Below, piece by piece: positions 44,989 through 53,889 of a DNA stretch of 64,000 nt. Source of the DNA: Leptodesmis sichuanensis A121. GTDB lineage: Bacteria > Cyanobacteriota > Cyanobacteriia > Leptolyngbyales > Leptolyngbyaceae. The stretch lies in assembly GCF_021379005.1 (NCBI RefSeq), contig NZ_CP075171.1, positions 1,116,001 to 1,180,000 on the forward strand, in the 5' to 3' direction. Below the pieces are notes generated by a model. That model was given only the letters and a program-made list of their open reading frames with translations, ran no database searches and had not been told where the DNA came from. The translations under genes and the position numbers were made by a program. Positions within the stretch are counted from its first letter, which is position 1. Every line of letters begins with the position of its first letter.

Positions 44989-46235
44989 GGTTCTCCCGTT
45001 AGTACTGTGATAACTTTATTTAATCAGAGAAGCAGGCTAATAGTCTTTCTCGAAAATTGTTGAAATTGACAAAGCCATAAGCTTGCCGTTTAATCAATTT
45101 AATTCGGTTGTTGATTCCCTCCATTGCGCCACTCGTTGTGCGATTCCGAAAGTAGTTGCTAATCCCATCTAAATGGTTACGAATCGTTGTGCTTGCTTCA
45201 CTATAGACGACTCGCGCTTGATCGAGCCACCCTTGGATCTGACGCTTGCCTTCCTCAACGGTTAATGGTTGTTCATAAATCGCGCGAAACTCTTCTTTCC
45301 ACTCATAGGCTTTTCCTAATCGCTTTGACCGTTTCAGAATCTCTTCTAACTTTGTCTTTTCTTCTGCTGTTAAATCCTTGCCATTCTTGAGCAAAATGAA
45401 TTTGCTACCTCGGTCTGATACACCCGATTGTCTACGAATTTTATTTAACTCCTCATTGACTAATTTCATGACATGAAAGCGGTCAATCACTACCACGGCA
45501 TTGGGAAACACTTTCTTGACTACCTTTGGGAATCCTCCCCACATATCCACGCTCACCTCTTCAACTTTTGCACGCACCTCTATGGGCTGCTGCTTCAGGG
45601 TTTCAATAATGTCTTCCTGTTGGTGACTGTCAATCACTTCAATCAATTTCCCGGCCTCAACGTCGCCGATAACGGTGGCGAAGTTTTGATGCCCTTTCCG
45701 CTTGCTGATTTCATCAATCCCAATGCGTTTGACTCCTGCCCATCCCGTGTTTTTTTCTGTGCATACTGATGCTTGAAAATCCCTTCAATGCGCTCAAAGC
45801 TTAATCCTTCTACGCGACCCACTTGCTCCATACTTGACAGTTGTACTTGCTGGTAAATATGCTCCTCATAGCGTCGAGTGTACTGCCGTCCTGCATCCAT
45901 AAATGTCAATGACTCAGTAAAATAACGTTGGCAATCACGACAATAAAACTGACGACGAGGAATTTTCAAATAAGTGACTTGGCCAAAAATCGATAGGTCT
46001 CGAATCAAAATCGGACGGTTTTGATGCAACTCTGAACTTAATTTCTTACAGTGTGGACAGCTAGATTCTTGATTGAGCAAGCGCAACTTTAAGTACACTT
46101 CATTGTCTTTTTGAATGCAACTTTCAACCGTAACGTGAGGGAAGTTAAGCAATCTATCAAGATGTATGTCCATTGGCGCAATCCCTGACTGAAAGTATCA
46201 TATTATACGATTTTCACCCCGGATCCGGAAGAGCC
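44989..46235 (-). mobile_element. ISL3-family insertion sequence, copy 2
   Basis: 1247 bp with the same ends as copy 1, in the opposite orientation. The 8-bp duplication GGATGATC flanks it at 44981-44988 and 46236-46243. By eye it differs from copy 1 only at a few positions: the A-run length (7 against 6) and substitutions giving Ser/Leu and Ile/Thr changes. Such near identity implies recent transposition. Confidence 0.95.
45020..46173 (-). pseudogene. ISL3 transposase with a frameshift at an A7 run
   Basis: Two frames on the minus strand: 45643-46173 (N-terminal zinc-ribbon part) and 45020-45646 (DDE core). The change of frame is at CAG-A7-CACGGG near 45757. Here a -1 slip, or addition of one A in the transcript, would make the fused protein. 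A-runs of seven are known slippery sites in IS transposases. The true state (broken or slippage-expressed) cannot be decided from sequence alone. Confidence 0.85.
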
Positions 46236-46345
46236 GGATGATCTCTCGTTTACTTCATTACCTGAATATGGCTCAAACAGAAAGACGAGAAATGCCTGCG
46301 GATCTTGGCTAATGGGTTACTTAGCTGAGACAGTGCGATACCGAA

Positions 46346-47677
46346 TTAGAATTGCCAGGATAGGCCCAATTGCACGCCTTGAGTCCGAAGATTTAAGCCA
46401 TTGTCACCTCCGAATCGACCTTGCTTGACGAACTCAATCTGATTAAATCGGTAGGCAAGCCGCAGCGCAAAACTGCCGGAAAACTTCCAATCGATTCCAC
46501 CATACAGGTTGTAATATTGCTTGAGCGCACCGCCTCCCAGGTTGGAGGTGTCGCCTCGGAAGAATAAGCCAAAGTTTTTACTCAGCATTAATTTGGCGGT
46601 TCCTCCTAACATCGGGTTGAACTCACTGCCGCTAAACTCAAAACGAGGGCCACGCTCAAAATCGACACTCTGGAAAACAGACAGGTAACGGAAACCCGCC
46701 AGGACTTCAAAGGAAATGGCTGGATAGTATTGACTGGGATTGGAGGGGTCGGTGATGGTTCTGAAGGGAACCGTCACCACCCGGTAACTAGCTGCCAGGG
46801 AGAAAGACGATAGGGTATTTTTCGTATCAACCTCAAAACCGGGAATGTTGATTTCAAATTGATCTCTCAGGGTGAAGGTTCGCCCATTTGTATTGCTGCG
46901 AAATCCTGAATTAACATAGACCCCGTCCGTCACGATGCCAAAGTTGCCGTTCCAGGCTTGAATCCGTCCCAGGACTCCAAAAATATTCGTCAGTCTGGAC
47001 GTGATGTTGGAGAGATTGGTATTCACCCCTAAATTAAACCCGGAGGTGGGTAAAATGACGCCCGGACGGTTGGGGAAAAACAGGGGTCTGCCCCGGCCAA
47101 TGAAAATATTCCCCTTCACATCGAGGGGCAGAAACAGGTAAGGTTCAACGTCAAACCGCCAACCAGGTGGAGGAATCAGGGGATTATTAACGGGTTTGAC
47201 CTCGGATGAACTGTCAGTTGGAGTTGGAGTCTCTGTTTGCGAGAGGGTTTCTTGCACCATGTTCTCAGGCGTACTCGTTCCCTCCAGATCACTGGCCTGT
47301 TTGCTAACGCTTTGGGAAGTCGGAGCCACTTCAGCGAAAGTGCCAGGAGAAGGCGTTGAAGCTGGTTCCTGGATTAACGGGTTTGTATTACTAATGTTGT
47401 CATTAGCTGAAGGTGCTTCAGTGGCAGCGGGCAAAGAAGCCGTTGAGGGAACTTCCAGGACAGATTGGTCTACAGAAACGACCGAGGTTAATTCTGCTGG
47501 TGGGGAGGGCTGTGCTGATTCCGTTGAAGTCAGTTCTGATGCTTTAGCGGCTGTACCGCCAAAGACGATCGCCAGATTACAGACCAGCGTACTCAACAGG
47601 CTGAGTTGCAAGCGGTTGAGATAGAACAACCCACTGCAACGCGATCGCTGATTATTGTGAACAGATTGAAACTTCAT
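46346..47677 (-). CDS. Outer-membrane beta-barrel-like protein
   Basis: 443 residues. A signal peptide (hydrophobic segment about 26-46, cleavage near A-K-A-S) is followed by a long Ser/Thr/Pro/Glu-rich linker (50-170). The C-terminal domain of about 270 residues has alternating aromatic and hydrophobic strands and ends in L-G-L-S-W-Q-F, the terminal phenylalanine signal of outer-membrane barrels. A role as porin-like or autotransporter-like protein is inference. It starts about 110 bases from the ISL3 element and shows no damage. Confidence 0.65.
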   Translation of the reverse strand: MKFQSVHNNQRSRCSGLFYLNRLQLSLLSTLVCNLAIVFGGTAAKASELTSTESAQPSPPAELTSVVSVDQSVLEVPSTASLPAATEAPSANDNISNTNPLIQEPASTPSPGTFAEVAPTSQSVSKQASDLEGTSTPENMVQETLSQTETPTPTDSSSEVKPVNNPLIPPPGWRFDVEPYLFLPLDVKGNIFIGRGRPLFFPNRPGVILPTSGFNLGVNTNLSNITSRLTNIFGVLGRIQAWNGNFGIVTDGVYVNSGFRSNTNGRTFTLRDQFEINIPGFEVDTKNTLSSFSLAASYRVVTVPFRTITDPSNPSQYYPAISFEVLAGFRYLSVFQSVDFERGPRFEFSGSEFNPMLGGTAKLMLSKNFGLFFRGDTSNLGGGALKQYYNLYGGIDWKFSGSFALRLAYRFNQIEFVKQGRFGGDNGLNLRTQGVQLGLSWQF

Positions 47678-47760
47678 TTTGACTTGATCCCCACACCAAT
47701 GAAATTTAATTTTCGTTCAGTAAACACTATGTAGCTTACCTGAGGCAAGTCACTCTTCAA

Positions 47761-48453
47761 TTAACCTTCGGTTGATGCCGCTTCCGGCTTATTCCGATAT
47801 TGAGTGATCAGAATGTAAATGCTGACCAACAAGATCCACAGGGGAAAAAACAGAAAGACCCAACCCAGGCGATTGATCTGACCAATTCTGAACAGCATGG
47901 TAAGTGCCAGCACAATCCCCAAAATTGGCACCCAGCGCGGGAAAACCCGGGTGCGAAGGAAGAGAATGCTGCTTGAAATCATAAACACCCCGGCCATACG
48001 AGTTGCATAGCCAAACATCATAAACCGCGAGAAAGTCCAGCCCAGGTCGTAAAAGCCAGATGCGTCCGGGCGATCGGGTTGATTTCCATCCAGGTAGATA
48101 ATCGTACTCAGTGCCCCCGTTGCAACGAAAAATGTGGCCAGAAAGAGCAGTCCACTGCTCAAAAATACGGTAGAAAAGAACTGGTCTTCGTTTTCTCCCA
48201 GAAAGTCGCGCTGCACCGCCATAAACCAGATGAACATCAGCCCTGCAAAGGGGATCAGGTTGAAGGACAGCAGCAAGTTACTTCTCTGCGCCACCACCCA
48301 TCCTGCGTTCTCTGGTGGTTTTTCGGGCAGAAAAGTTAGCAAAAGGATGAGGGAGGTGAAGAGCAAAATCGCAAACAAAATCCCCGCGATCGCGGCAGCT
48401 CTCGGCCCCTTTAAACGGGCATAGATTTTTGGTCTTTGTGGTGCCATAGCCAC
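47761..48453 (-). CDS. Multi-pass membrane protein of unknown function
   Basis: 230 residues with about six membrane helices, starting A-A-I-A-G-I-L-F-A-I-L-L-F-T-S. Soluble loops are short. One is D-G-N-Q-P-D-R-P-D-A-S-G-F-Y. The C-terminus R-N-K-P-E-A-A-S-T-E-G is cytosolic by the positive-inside rule. No catalytic motif is recognised. It lies 83 bases upstream of the barrel-protein gene on the same strand and may share its transcript. Confidence 0.6.
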   Translation of the reverse strand: MAMAPQRPKIYARLKGPRAAAIAGILFAILLFTSLILLLTFLPEKPPENAGWVVAQRSNLLLSFNLIPFAGLMFIWFMAVQRDFLGENEDQFFSTVFLSSGLLFLATFFVATGALSTIIYLDGNQPDRPDASGFYDLGWTFSRFMMFGYATRMAGVFMISSSILFLRTRVFPRWVPILGIVLALTMLFRIGQINRLGWVFLFFPLWILLVSIYILITQYRNKPEAASTEG

Positions 48454-49060
48454 TACTCAGGATCGGGAATAGTTGTTGAGTATTCTACAGGAGTTCACCA
48501 AACAATAGTAGCTGTGATAATAATCTTTGAATTTAGAAATACATACCAGAGTTTTTCAACTTTGCTATGCAGCTTGCCAACCCTGAATTAGCCATCACAG
48601 ATTACTCAAGATGTTAATTGTTTCATGCTTCCTATCAGTTTCCTATTTCCTTGGTTTAATATGAGCTGGTTGACTGACACATCTCCTGAACACCTGCTGC
48701 ATCACCAGGAAATCAATTTCCTGGCTCATCGCCAAAGTCATCTAAAGACGGCTGGACAAGAGTTTCAGTCCATTTGCATGGACTTGCGCTGTTAGCCCAA
48801 AATTTATTTTAGGGCGGGTTGACAACAGAAACTTCAGCCTTTCAGAACTTTTGTCAGTCAATCAGTAATATGAGATGCTGACTTTGATATAAAAGATTAC
48901 TCTTAATTCGGTTTAAATCGGGCTATATAGTAATCCTATCTGGATTGTGAGAGAGTTTCCGCAGGGAAAGCCTCTCACAACTTCCTCTTCTCTCACGACT
49001 AATTTAGGGCTGCTATATGTAGGCGGCAGAATTACACCCACTTCATTTCGAGTCTCTGTT
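48454..49060. other. Long intergenic region with the 200-bp mobile repeat
   Basis: 607 bases between divergent genes. The main content is the 200-bp element at 48666-48865 with its 9-bp duplication. A 22-bp stretch at 48627-48648 is repeated exactly at 56824-56845. An in-frame extension of the BASS gene (48947-49060) lacks the family's features and is not counted as coding. Confidence 0.6.
48666..48865 (+). mobile_element. 200-bp MITE-like structured element, copy 1
   Basis: Terminal inverted repeats CTGGTTGACTGACA and TGTCAGTCAATCAG, flanked by a perfect 9-bp duplication TAATATGAG (48657-48665 and 48866-48874). Internal palindromes include CCAGGAAATCAATTTCCTGG (48705-48724) and GTCCATTTGCATGGAC. 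No coding capacity. It must depend on a transposase encoded elsewhere. Copy 2 is at 56583-56782 in reverse orientation, with about 13 substitutions and no indels. Confidence 0.88.
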
Positions 49061-49906
49061 ATGAAAGAAGCAATTCAAGTCCTCGCCGACCTCAGCACTT
49101 TGGTATTTGTGGTCAGCAGTATGTTATCGCTGGGGCTGAGCCTGACCCTGCCACAGATTCTCAATCCGTTGAAAGATGTGGGCTTTGTGTTGCGGGTTTT
49201 GCTGGCTAATTTTGTGCTGGTGCCCCTGGTGGCCTACTTGCTGACCAGGATCATACCGCTGGATCCATCGCTGTCGATCGGGCTAATTTTGCTGGCAACG
49301 GTGGCGGGTGCGCCCTTTCTCCCTAAACTGGCAGAGATCTCTAAGGGCAATATTCCTTTGAGTGTAGGGTTGATGGTGTTGCTGATGGTGGTGACGGTCT
49401 TCTATGCGCCGATCGTCCTGCCATTGTTGTTGCCAGGAGTCCAGGTTAATCCCCTAGAGATTGCCCGATCTTTGATTATCTTGATGCTGATTCCATTAGC
49501 GATCGGCTTATTCATCCATGCCCGATACGAATCCATTGCTGAGTCATTGCAACCTTACATGGCGCAGGCATCCAGCACGACTTTGCTGATGGTATTTGTG
49601 CTGATGCTGGTTCTGAATATTCAAAGTGTGGTGAATACGGTGGGAAGCGGTGCCCTGTTAGCCGCTCTGCTATTAATTGCGGCATCGTTAGGCATTGGGT
49701 ATGTCCTGGGGGGACAATTGCGGGATGCCAAACTGGTATCAGCGCTGGGTACGGCTCAACGTAACGTGGCCGCTGCAATGGTAGTGGCCACGGGTAATTT
49801 TAGCAATGACCCGAAGGTTCTGACGATGATTCTGATAGGTTTGCTCCTGATGCTGGTGATTTTGATGCCGTTAGCTGGAGAAATTGGCCGAAGGGCTACC
49901 CGATAA
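49061..49906 (+). CDS. BASS-family (bile acid:sodium symporter-like) transporter
   Basis: 281 residues from the ATG at 49061 (M-K-E-A-I-Q-V-L-A-D-L-S-T-L). About nine to ten membrane helices. The family's conserved segments are V-A-G-A-P-F-L-P-K-L-A near residue 85 and A-L-G-T-A-Q-R-N-V-A-A-A-M-V-V-A near residue 235, which match the Na+ and substrate crossover of BASS proteins. Substrate is unknown; relatives move pyruvate, bicarbonate, pantothenate or bile acids. The longer frame from 48947 would overlap mobile-element flank and has no conserved feature. Confidence 0.82.
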   Translation: MKEAIQVLADLSTLVFVVSSMLSLGLSLTLPQILNPLKDVGFVLRVLLANFVLVPLVAYLLTRIIPLDPSLSIGLILLATVAGAPFLPKLAEISKGNIPLSVGLMVLLMVVTVFYAPIVLPLLLPGVQVNPLEIARSLIILMLIPLAIGLFIHARYESIAESLQPYMAQASSTTLLMVFVLMLVLNIQSVVNTVGSGALLAALLLIAASLGIGYVLGGQLRDAKLVSALGTAQRNVAAAMVVATGNFSNDPKVLTMILIGLLLMLVILMPLAGEIGRRATR

Positions 49907-50119
49907 TGGTATGCCGATTTTGGATTCAGGAGTAGCCAGATCTGTCAGGGAGGACGCAAGGAGAGCGGCGATCACAACATTTAGCTCTGCCAGGATCTCA
50001 GTGGGCAGGTCGGGCGGTTTGATGCCTTGTAGTCCTTGAAAAAACCGCATCATTCCCTACTGCTATTCATGCTTACTTACTTATCAACATATAGCAGCGC
50101 AGACAGTCTTTTTACTGGA

Positions 50120-50350
50120 TTAAGAATCTTTTTCTTCGCGATCGCGTTGCTCTTTAAGTTCTCGCAAGGCTTCCATGCTGACTCCAAATAAGAAGCCTCC
50201 GGCTGCGCCAATCGCCATATATCCAGGTCTTTGCTCGAGATACCATCCACTCCGGTAAGGGGTGGGCAGGAGAGTTGCCAGAATAGCACCTAAACCTGTT
50301 CCAACTAGCATCATGATCAATCCAGAAAACAATAGCAATTTGGAGTTCAT
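50120..50350 (-). CDS. Small membrane protein
   Basis: 76 residues. Two hydrophobic segments (about 5-28 and 43-58) are followed by a charged helix A-L-R-E-L-K-E-Q-R-D-R-E-E-K-D-S. The G-A-A-G-G-F-L-F-G stretch suggests tight helix packing. No family is recognised. It lies 107 bases upstream of the RND gene's far end, on the same strand, after that operon, and may be its last member. Confidence 0.55.
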   Translation of the reverse strand: MNSKLLLFSGLIMMLVGTGLGAILATLLPTPYRSGWYLEQRPGYMAIGAAGGFLFGVSMEALRELKEQRDREEKDS

Positions 50351-50457
50351 AACGATTCCTCGGATTTTTTGCCCACTTGGTCAACGGCTTGGAATTGATC
50401 TTTCTGCCTTCTGCCTTTTCTACTTAGAATCTGCCAGTACCCATCTGTCAATACCCA

Positions 50458-53400
50458 TCACTCACTCGTAGGCTCAGGTTCAACTGAGAAGGGACTGGTG
50501 AGGCTGGGTTCTTCGGTGGTTTTTTGTGTGATGATCTCAGGCTCAGCGAGAGGCGGTTCGGAGGGGGGGTCGGAACCAGAACCTCTCTGTAAGAGTCGAT
50601 TTGCGAGACCTTTGATCAGGATATAGAGCACGGGGACGATCAGTAGACTGAGGATGGTGGCTACCAGGAGGCCGCCAAACAGGGCAGTGCCGAGGGACCA
50701 ACGAGCAGCGGCTCCGGCTCCGGAGGCAACCACCAGGGGGAAAAAGCCTACCAGCGAGGAAATCGCCGTCATGATGATGGGACGGAAACGTTCTTTGGAG
50801 GCTTTCAGGGCGGCATCGACCAGCTTATAGCCTTCTGCCCGCGCCTGGTTAGCGAATTCCACGATCAGAATGGCGTTTTTACTGGCTAAGCCAATCAGCA
50901 TCACCAGGGCCACGTTTACGTAAACATCGTTGGTTAATCCGCGCAGGGCGATCGCACTCAGGGCACCCAGCAAAGCCAGCGGCACCGTCAGCAGAATGAT
51001 GATCGGGTCAATGTAGCTTTCATACTGGGCGGACAGCGTGAGAAACACCATGATGATGCCGAACAGGAAGATCAGCGCTCCCAGGTTCCCAGCAGCGAGT
51101 TGTTCACGGGCGATGCCCAGCCATTCCTGTCCCACGCCAGGGAGGGCCGCCTGTGCGTAGGCCGTCTTTAACGCCTGAATCACCTGTCCACTACTGTATC
51201 CAGGGGCTTCATTGGCCTGGATATTGATTGAGCGATAGCCGTTGTAACGCCCGATCACCTGGGGGCCAGTAATCCGAGTGATGGTGGCAATTTCGGATAA
51301 GCGGACTAACGCACCATCCCGAGATCGGACATTCAAGCTGCCAATATCTGCTGGCGAGTCGCGGAACGGTGCGTCCGCCTGGACAAACACCCGAAAGTTG
51401 CGGTTGCCCATCGTGAAGTCGTTGACAAACTGGGAGCCGAGGGTGGCTCCAATCGTTTGCAACGCCTGTTGAAAGTCAATGTTGAGGGATTCGATTTTGT
51501 TGCGATCCAGCTCTAAGCGGAGTTGAGGGGTGCCTGTGGTAAACGTGGTGGATGCAGATCCGGCGATGGCGGGTTGTTGATTGGCTTTGGCAATGATCTC
51601 CCGACCGTTGGCGGCAAAGTCATCAATCGAGAGTTGTCCGCCTGTGCGATCCAGGATCACCATTTCCACCCCACCCTGAGCACCGAAACCCGGAATCGCA
51701 GGCGGGTTAAACGCCACCACGATCGCATCGGTAATTGACCGGAAGCTGCCATTTAAGCGCTGTAGAACTCCAAAAATAGAGGCTTCCCGGGTTGTCCGCT
51801 CATCCCAGTGCTTGAGGCGGCCAAAGAATAGCCCCAGATTTGGGCCATTGCCATTAAAGCCCGCCCCACTGACGACAAAGGTGGATTGGACTTCGGGAAG
51901 GGCACGCATTCGCTGTTCGACCTGCTCCAGGACGCGATCGGTATACCCCAAAGACACGCCATCGGGTGCCTGCACAATGCCCACAAACGCTCCCTGGTCT
52001 TCAGGAGGCACAAAGGCGGTGGGTACGGCTTTGAACATAAACACCGTTGCCAGTAACCCGGCCACGAACAGCCCCAGAACGATGTAACGAATTTTGATGA
52101 AGAATTGCACCCACTGGTAGAAGCGATCGCTAAGCCAGAAGAAAAACCGATTGAACTTATCGAAGAACCAGCCCAGGGGGCCTCCCACAGGTTGCGATGA
52201 CCTCAGCAGAATGCCTGCCATACTGGGACTGAAGCTGAGGGCGTTGAACGTGGAAACGACGATTGCAAAGGCGATGATCAGGGCGAATTGCTGATACAGT
52301 TTGCCCGTGGAACCGGGAAAAAAGGCCACCGGAATGAACACGGCCATCAGTACGAGAGAAGTGGCGATCGTCGCTCCGCTTAACTCATTCATAGAGGCGA
52401 TCGCGGCTTCTCTGGCGGTCATGCCCTGCTTCTGGATCTTCTCCGTACAGGACTCCACAATCACGATCGCATCATCCACCACCAGCCCGGTTGCCAGAAT
52501 CAATCCAAACAGCGTCAGGTTATTAATCGAAAAGCCAAACAGAAACGCAAACGCCATCGCTCCAATCAACGCCACCGGAATGGCAATTAGCGGAATAATG
52601 GTAGTACGCCAGTCTTGCAGGAAGATAAAAATCACCAGCACCACCAGCAGAAATGCCTGGATCAGGGTAATCACCACATCCTGAATCGACACTTCCACGA
52701 ATTCAGTCGTGTCATAAACCAGATCGATTTTCAGTCCCGGTGGCAGGCTCGCTTCCACGTCTTTGATTTCCTTGGCCACCCGCGCCGCAATATCCAGCGC
52801 GTTGCTGTCAGGAGCCTGGTAGATGGCAACCCCCACCCCGACCTTGCCATTCACTCGGGCATTACTGACATAGCGTTCGGCTCCCAGTTGGGCGCGGCCC
52901 ACATCCCGCAGACGAATCAGTCCCCCGTCACGGGTGCGCTGAATCACCATATTGTTGAATTCGCGCTCATCCCGAAACCGTCCCTCCACCCGGAGCGGCA
53001 ATTCAAAGTTCTGTTCCTTGCCTGGGGGCGTCGGTTGCTGTCCTACACCGCCAGCCCCCACGACCACATTTTGCGATCGCAGCGCGTTGATCACATCTAG
53101 AACCGTCAGATTCCGACTTGCCAGTGCCCTCGGATCGATCCACAGCCGCATCGCATTGGGTTTGTCCCCAAATGCCGTGACATCCCCCACACCGGGCACC
53201 CGTTGCAGGCGCTCAACAATATTCTGATCCACATAGTTACTGATGAAAATGTCGTCGAATTCATCGCGATCGCTGTATACCCCGTAGATTTGCAAAATAC
53301 TGCTGGAGGATGCTCTCGTCGTCACTCCCAACTGTTGTACGGGAGTGGGAAGTTGAGGAACAGCCTGGGCGACCCGATTCTGAACATTCACCTGATTCGT

Positions 53401-53712
53401 ATCTTTGTTTGTATCCGAGCCAAAAAATACCGATATCTGGCTATTTCCAGCAAAGGTGTTAGAGGTCATGTAGTCCATCCCCTGCACCCCGTTAATTTCC
53501 CGTTCCAGGACGCCCGTCACGGTGTCTTCCACCGTGTTCACATCGGCCCCACTATATCGGGCAGCCACGCGAATTTGAATCGGCGCAATGTCCGGCAGGT
53601 AATTAATCGGTAAAAGAGGGATAGAGACAGCACCTACCAGCAAAATAATCAGGGTGCAAACCGTGGTCAGCACCGGGCGTTTGATGAAAGGGGTAGCGAT
53701 AGAGAAGATCAT
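50458..53712 (-). CDS. RND-family multidrug efflux pump (HAE1/AcrB-like)
   Basis: 1084 residues, typical of HAE1 pumps. It begins M-I-F-S-I-A-T-P-F-I-K-R-P-V-L-T-T. TM4 carries G-L-V-V-D-D-A-I-V-I-V-E, the paired aspartates of the proton relay. TM10 has L-I-G-L-A-S-K-N-A-I-L-I-V-E-F-A-N with the lysine partner. Two large periplasmic loops make the porter and docking domains. It works as a trimer with the adaptor encoded upstream and an outer-membrane channel, which is not in this window. Substrates unknown. Confidence 0.95.
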   Translation of the reverse strand: MIFSIATPFIKRPVLTTVCTLIILLVGAVSIPLLPINYLPDIAPIQIRVAARYSGADVNTVEDTVTGVLEREINGVQGMDYMTSNTFAGNSQISVFFGSDTNKDTNQVNVQNRVAQAVPQLPTPVQQLGVTTRASSSSILQIYGVYSDRDEFDDIFISNYVDQNIVERLQRVPGVGDVTAFGDKPNAMRLWIDPRALASRNLTVLDVINALRSQNVVVGAGGVGQQPTPPGKEQNFELPLRVEGRFRDEREFNNMVIQRTRDGGLIRLRDVGRAQLGAERYVSNARVNGKVGVGVAIYQAPDSNALDIAARVAKEIKDVEASLPPGLKIDLVYDTTEFVEVSIQDVVITLIQAFLLVVLVIFIFLQDWRTTIIPLIAIPVALIGAMAFAFLFGFSINNLTLFGLILATGLVVDDAIVIVESCTEKIQKQGMTAREAAIASMNELSGATIATSLVLMAVFIPVAFFPGSTGKLYQQFALIIAFAIVVSTFNALSFSPSMAGILLRSSQPVGGPLGWFFDKFNRFFFWLSDRFYQWVQFFIKIRYIVLGLFVAGLLATVFMFKAVPTAFVPPEDQGAFVGIVQAPDGVSLGYTDRVLEQVEQRMRALPEVQSTFVVSGAGFNGNGPNLGLFFGRLKHWDERTTREASIFGVLQRLNGSFRSITDAIVVAFNPPAIPGFGAQGGVEMVILDRTGGQLSIDDFAANGREIIAKANQQPAIAGSASTTFTTGTPQLRLELDRNKIESLNIDFQQALQTIGATLGSQFVNDFTMGNRNFRVFVQADAPFRDSPADIGSLNVRSRDGALVRLSEIATITRITGPQVIGRYNGYRSINIQANEAPGYSSGQVIQALKTAYAQAALPGVGQEWLGIAREQLAAGNLGALIFLFGIIMVFLTLSAQYESYIDPIIILLTVPLALLGALSAIALRGLTNDVYVNVALVMLIGLASKNAILIVEFANQARAEGYKLVDAALKASKERFRPIIMTAISSLVGFFPLVVASGAGAAARWSLGTALFGGLLVATILSLLIVPVLYILIKGLANRLLQRGSGSDPPSEPPLAEPEIITQKTTEEPSLTSPFSVEPEPTSE

Positions 53713-53889
53713 TTGGGGAATAGGGAGTGGGGAAGTGAGGGGGGAGGGAATGAGGGGATGGGTGGGGAAGGTAGGGGAGTGGGTGGATGGGAGATGAGTG
53801 GATGAGTGAATGAGTAACTTAAAACTTAAAACTCAAAACTACTCACTCTTCACTCTTCACTCTTGCCTTCTGCCTCCTGCCTTATTGAC
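53713..53889. repeat. Low-complexity G/A then C/T-rich spacer between adaptor and pump genes
   Basis: 177 bases with imperfect short tandem units such as GGGGAGTGGG, GGATGAGTGAATGAG and CACTCTTCACTCTT. This is the short-repeat spacer type common in cyanobacteria. It has no spacers of CRISPR type and no coding frame. Confidence 0.6.

Noticed and set aside
48947-49060. N-terminal extension of the BASS transporter
   Set aside because: The 38 extra residues are not hydrophobic and precede the normal start of the first helix. The ATG at 49061 fits the family.
49871-50053. A 60-codon minus-strand frame after the BASS gene
   Set aside because: It overlaps the 3' end of the BASS gene, has no recognisable domain or ribosome-binding site, and could easily arise by chance.
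53713-53889. Short tandem G/A and C/T units resembling a repeat array
   Set aside because: Units vary in length and sequence and have no regular spacers, so it is not a CRISPR array. It is low-complexity spacer DNA.
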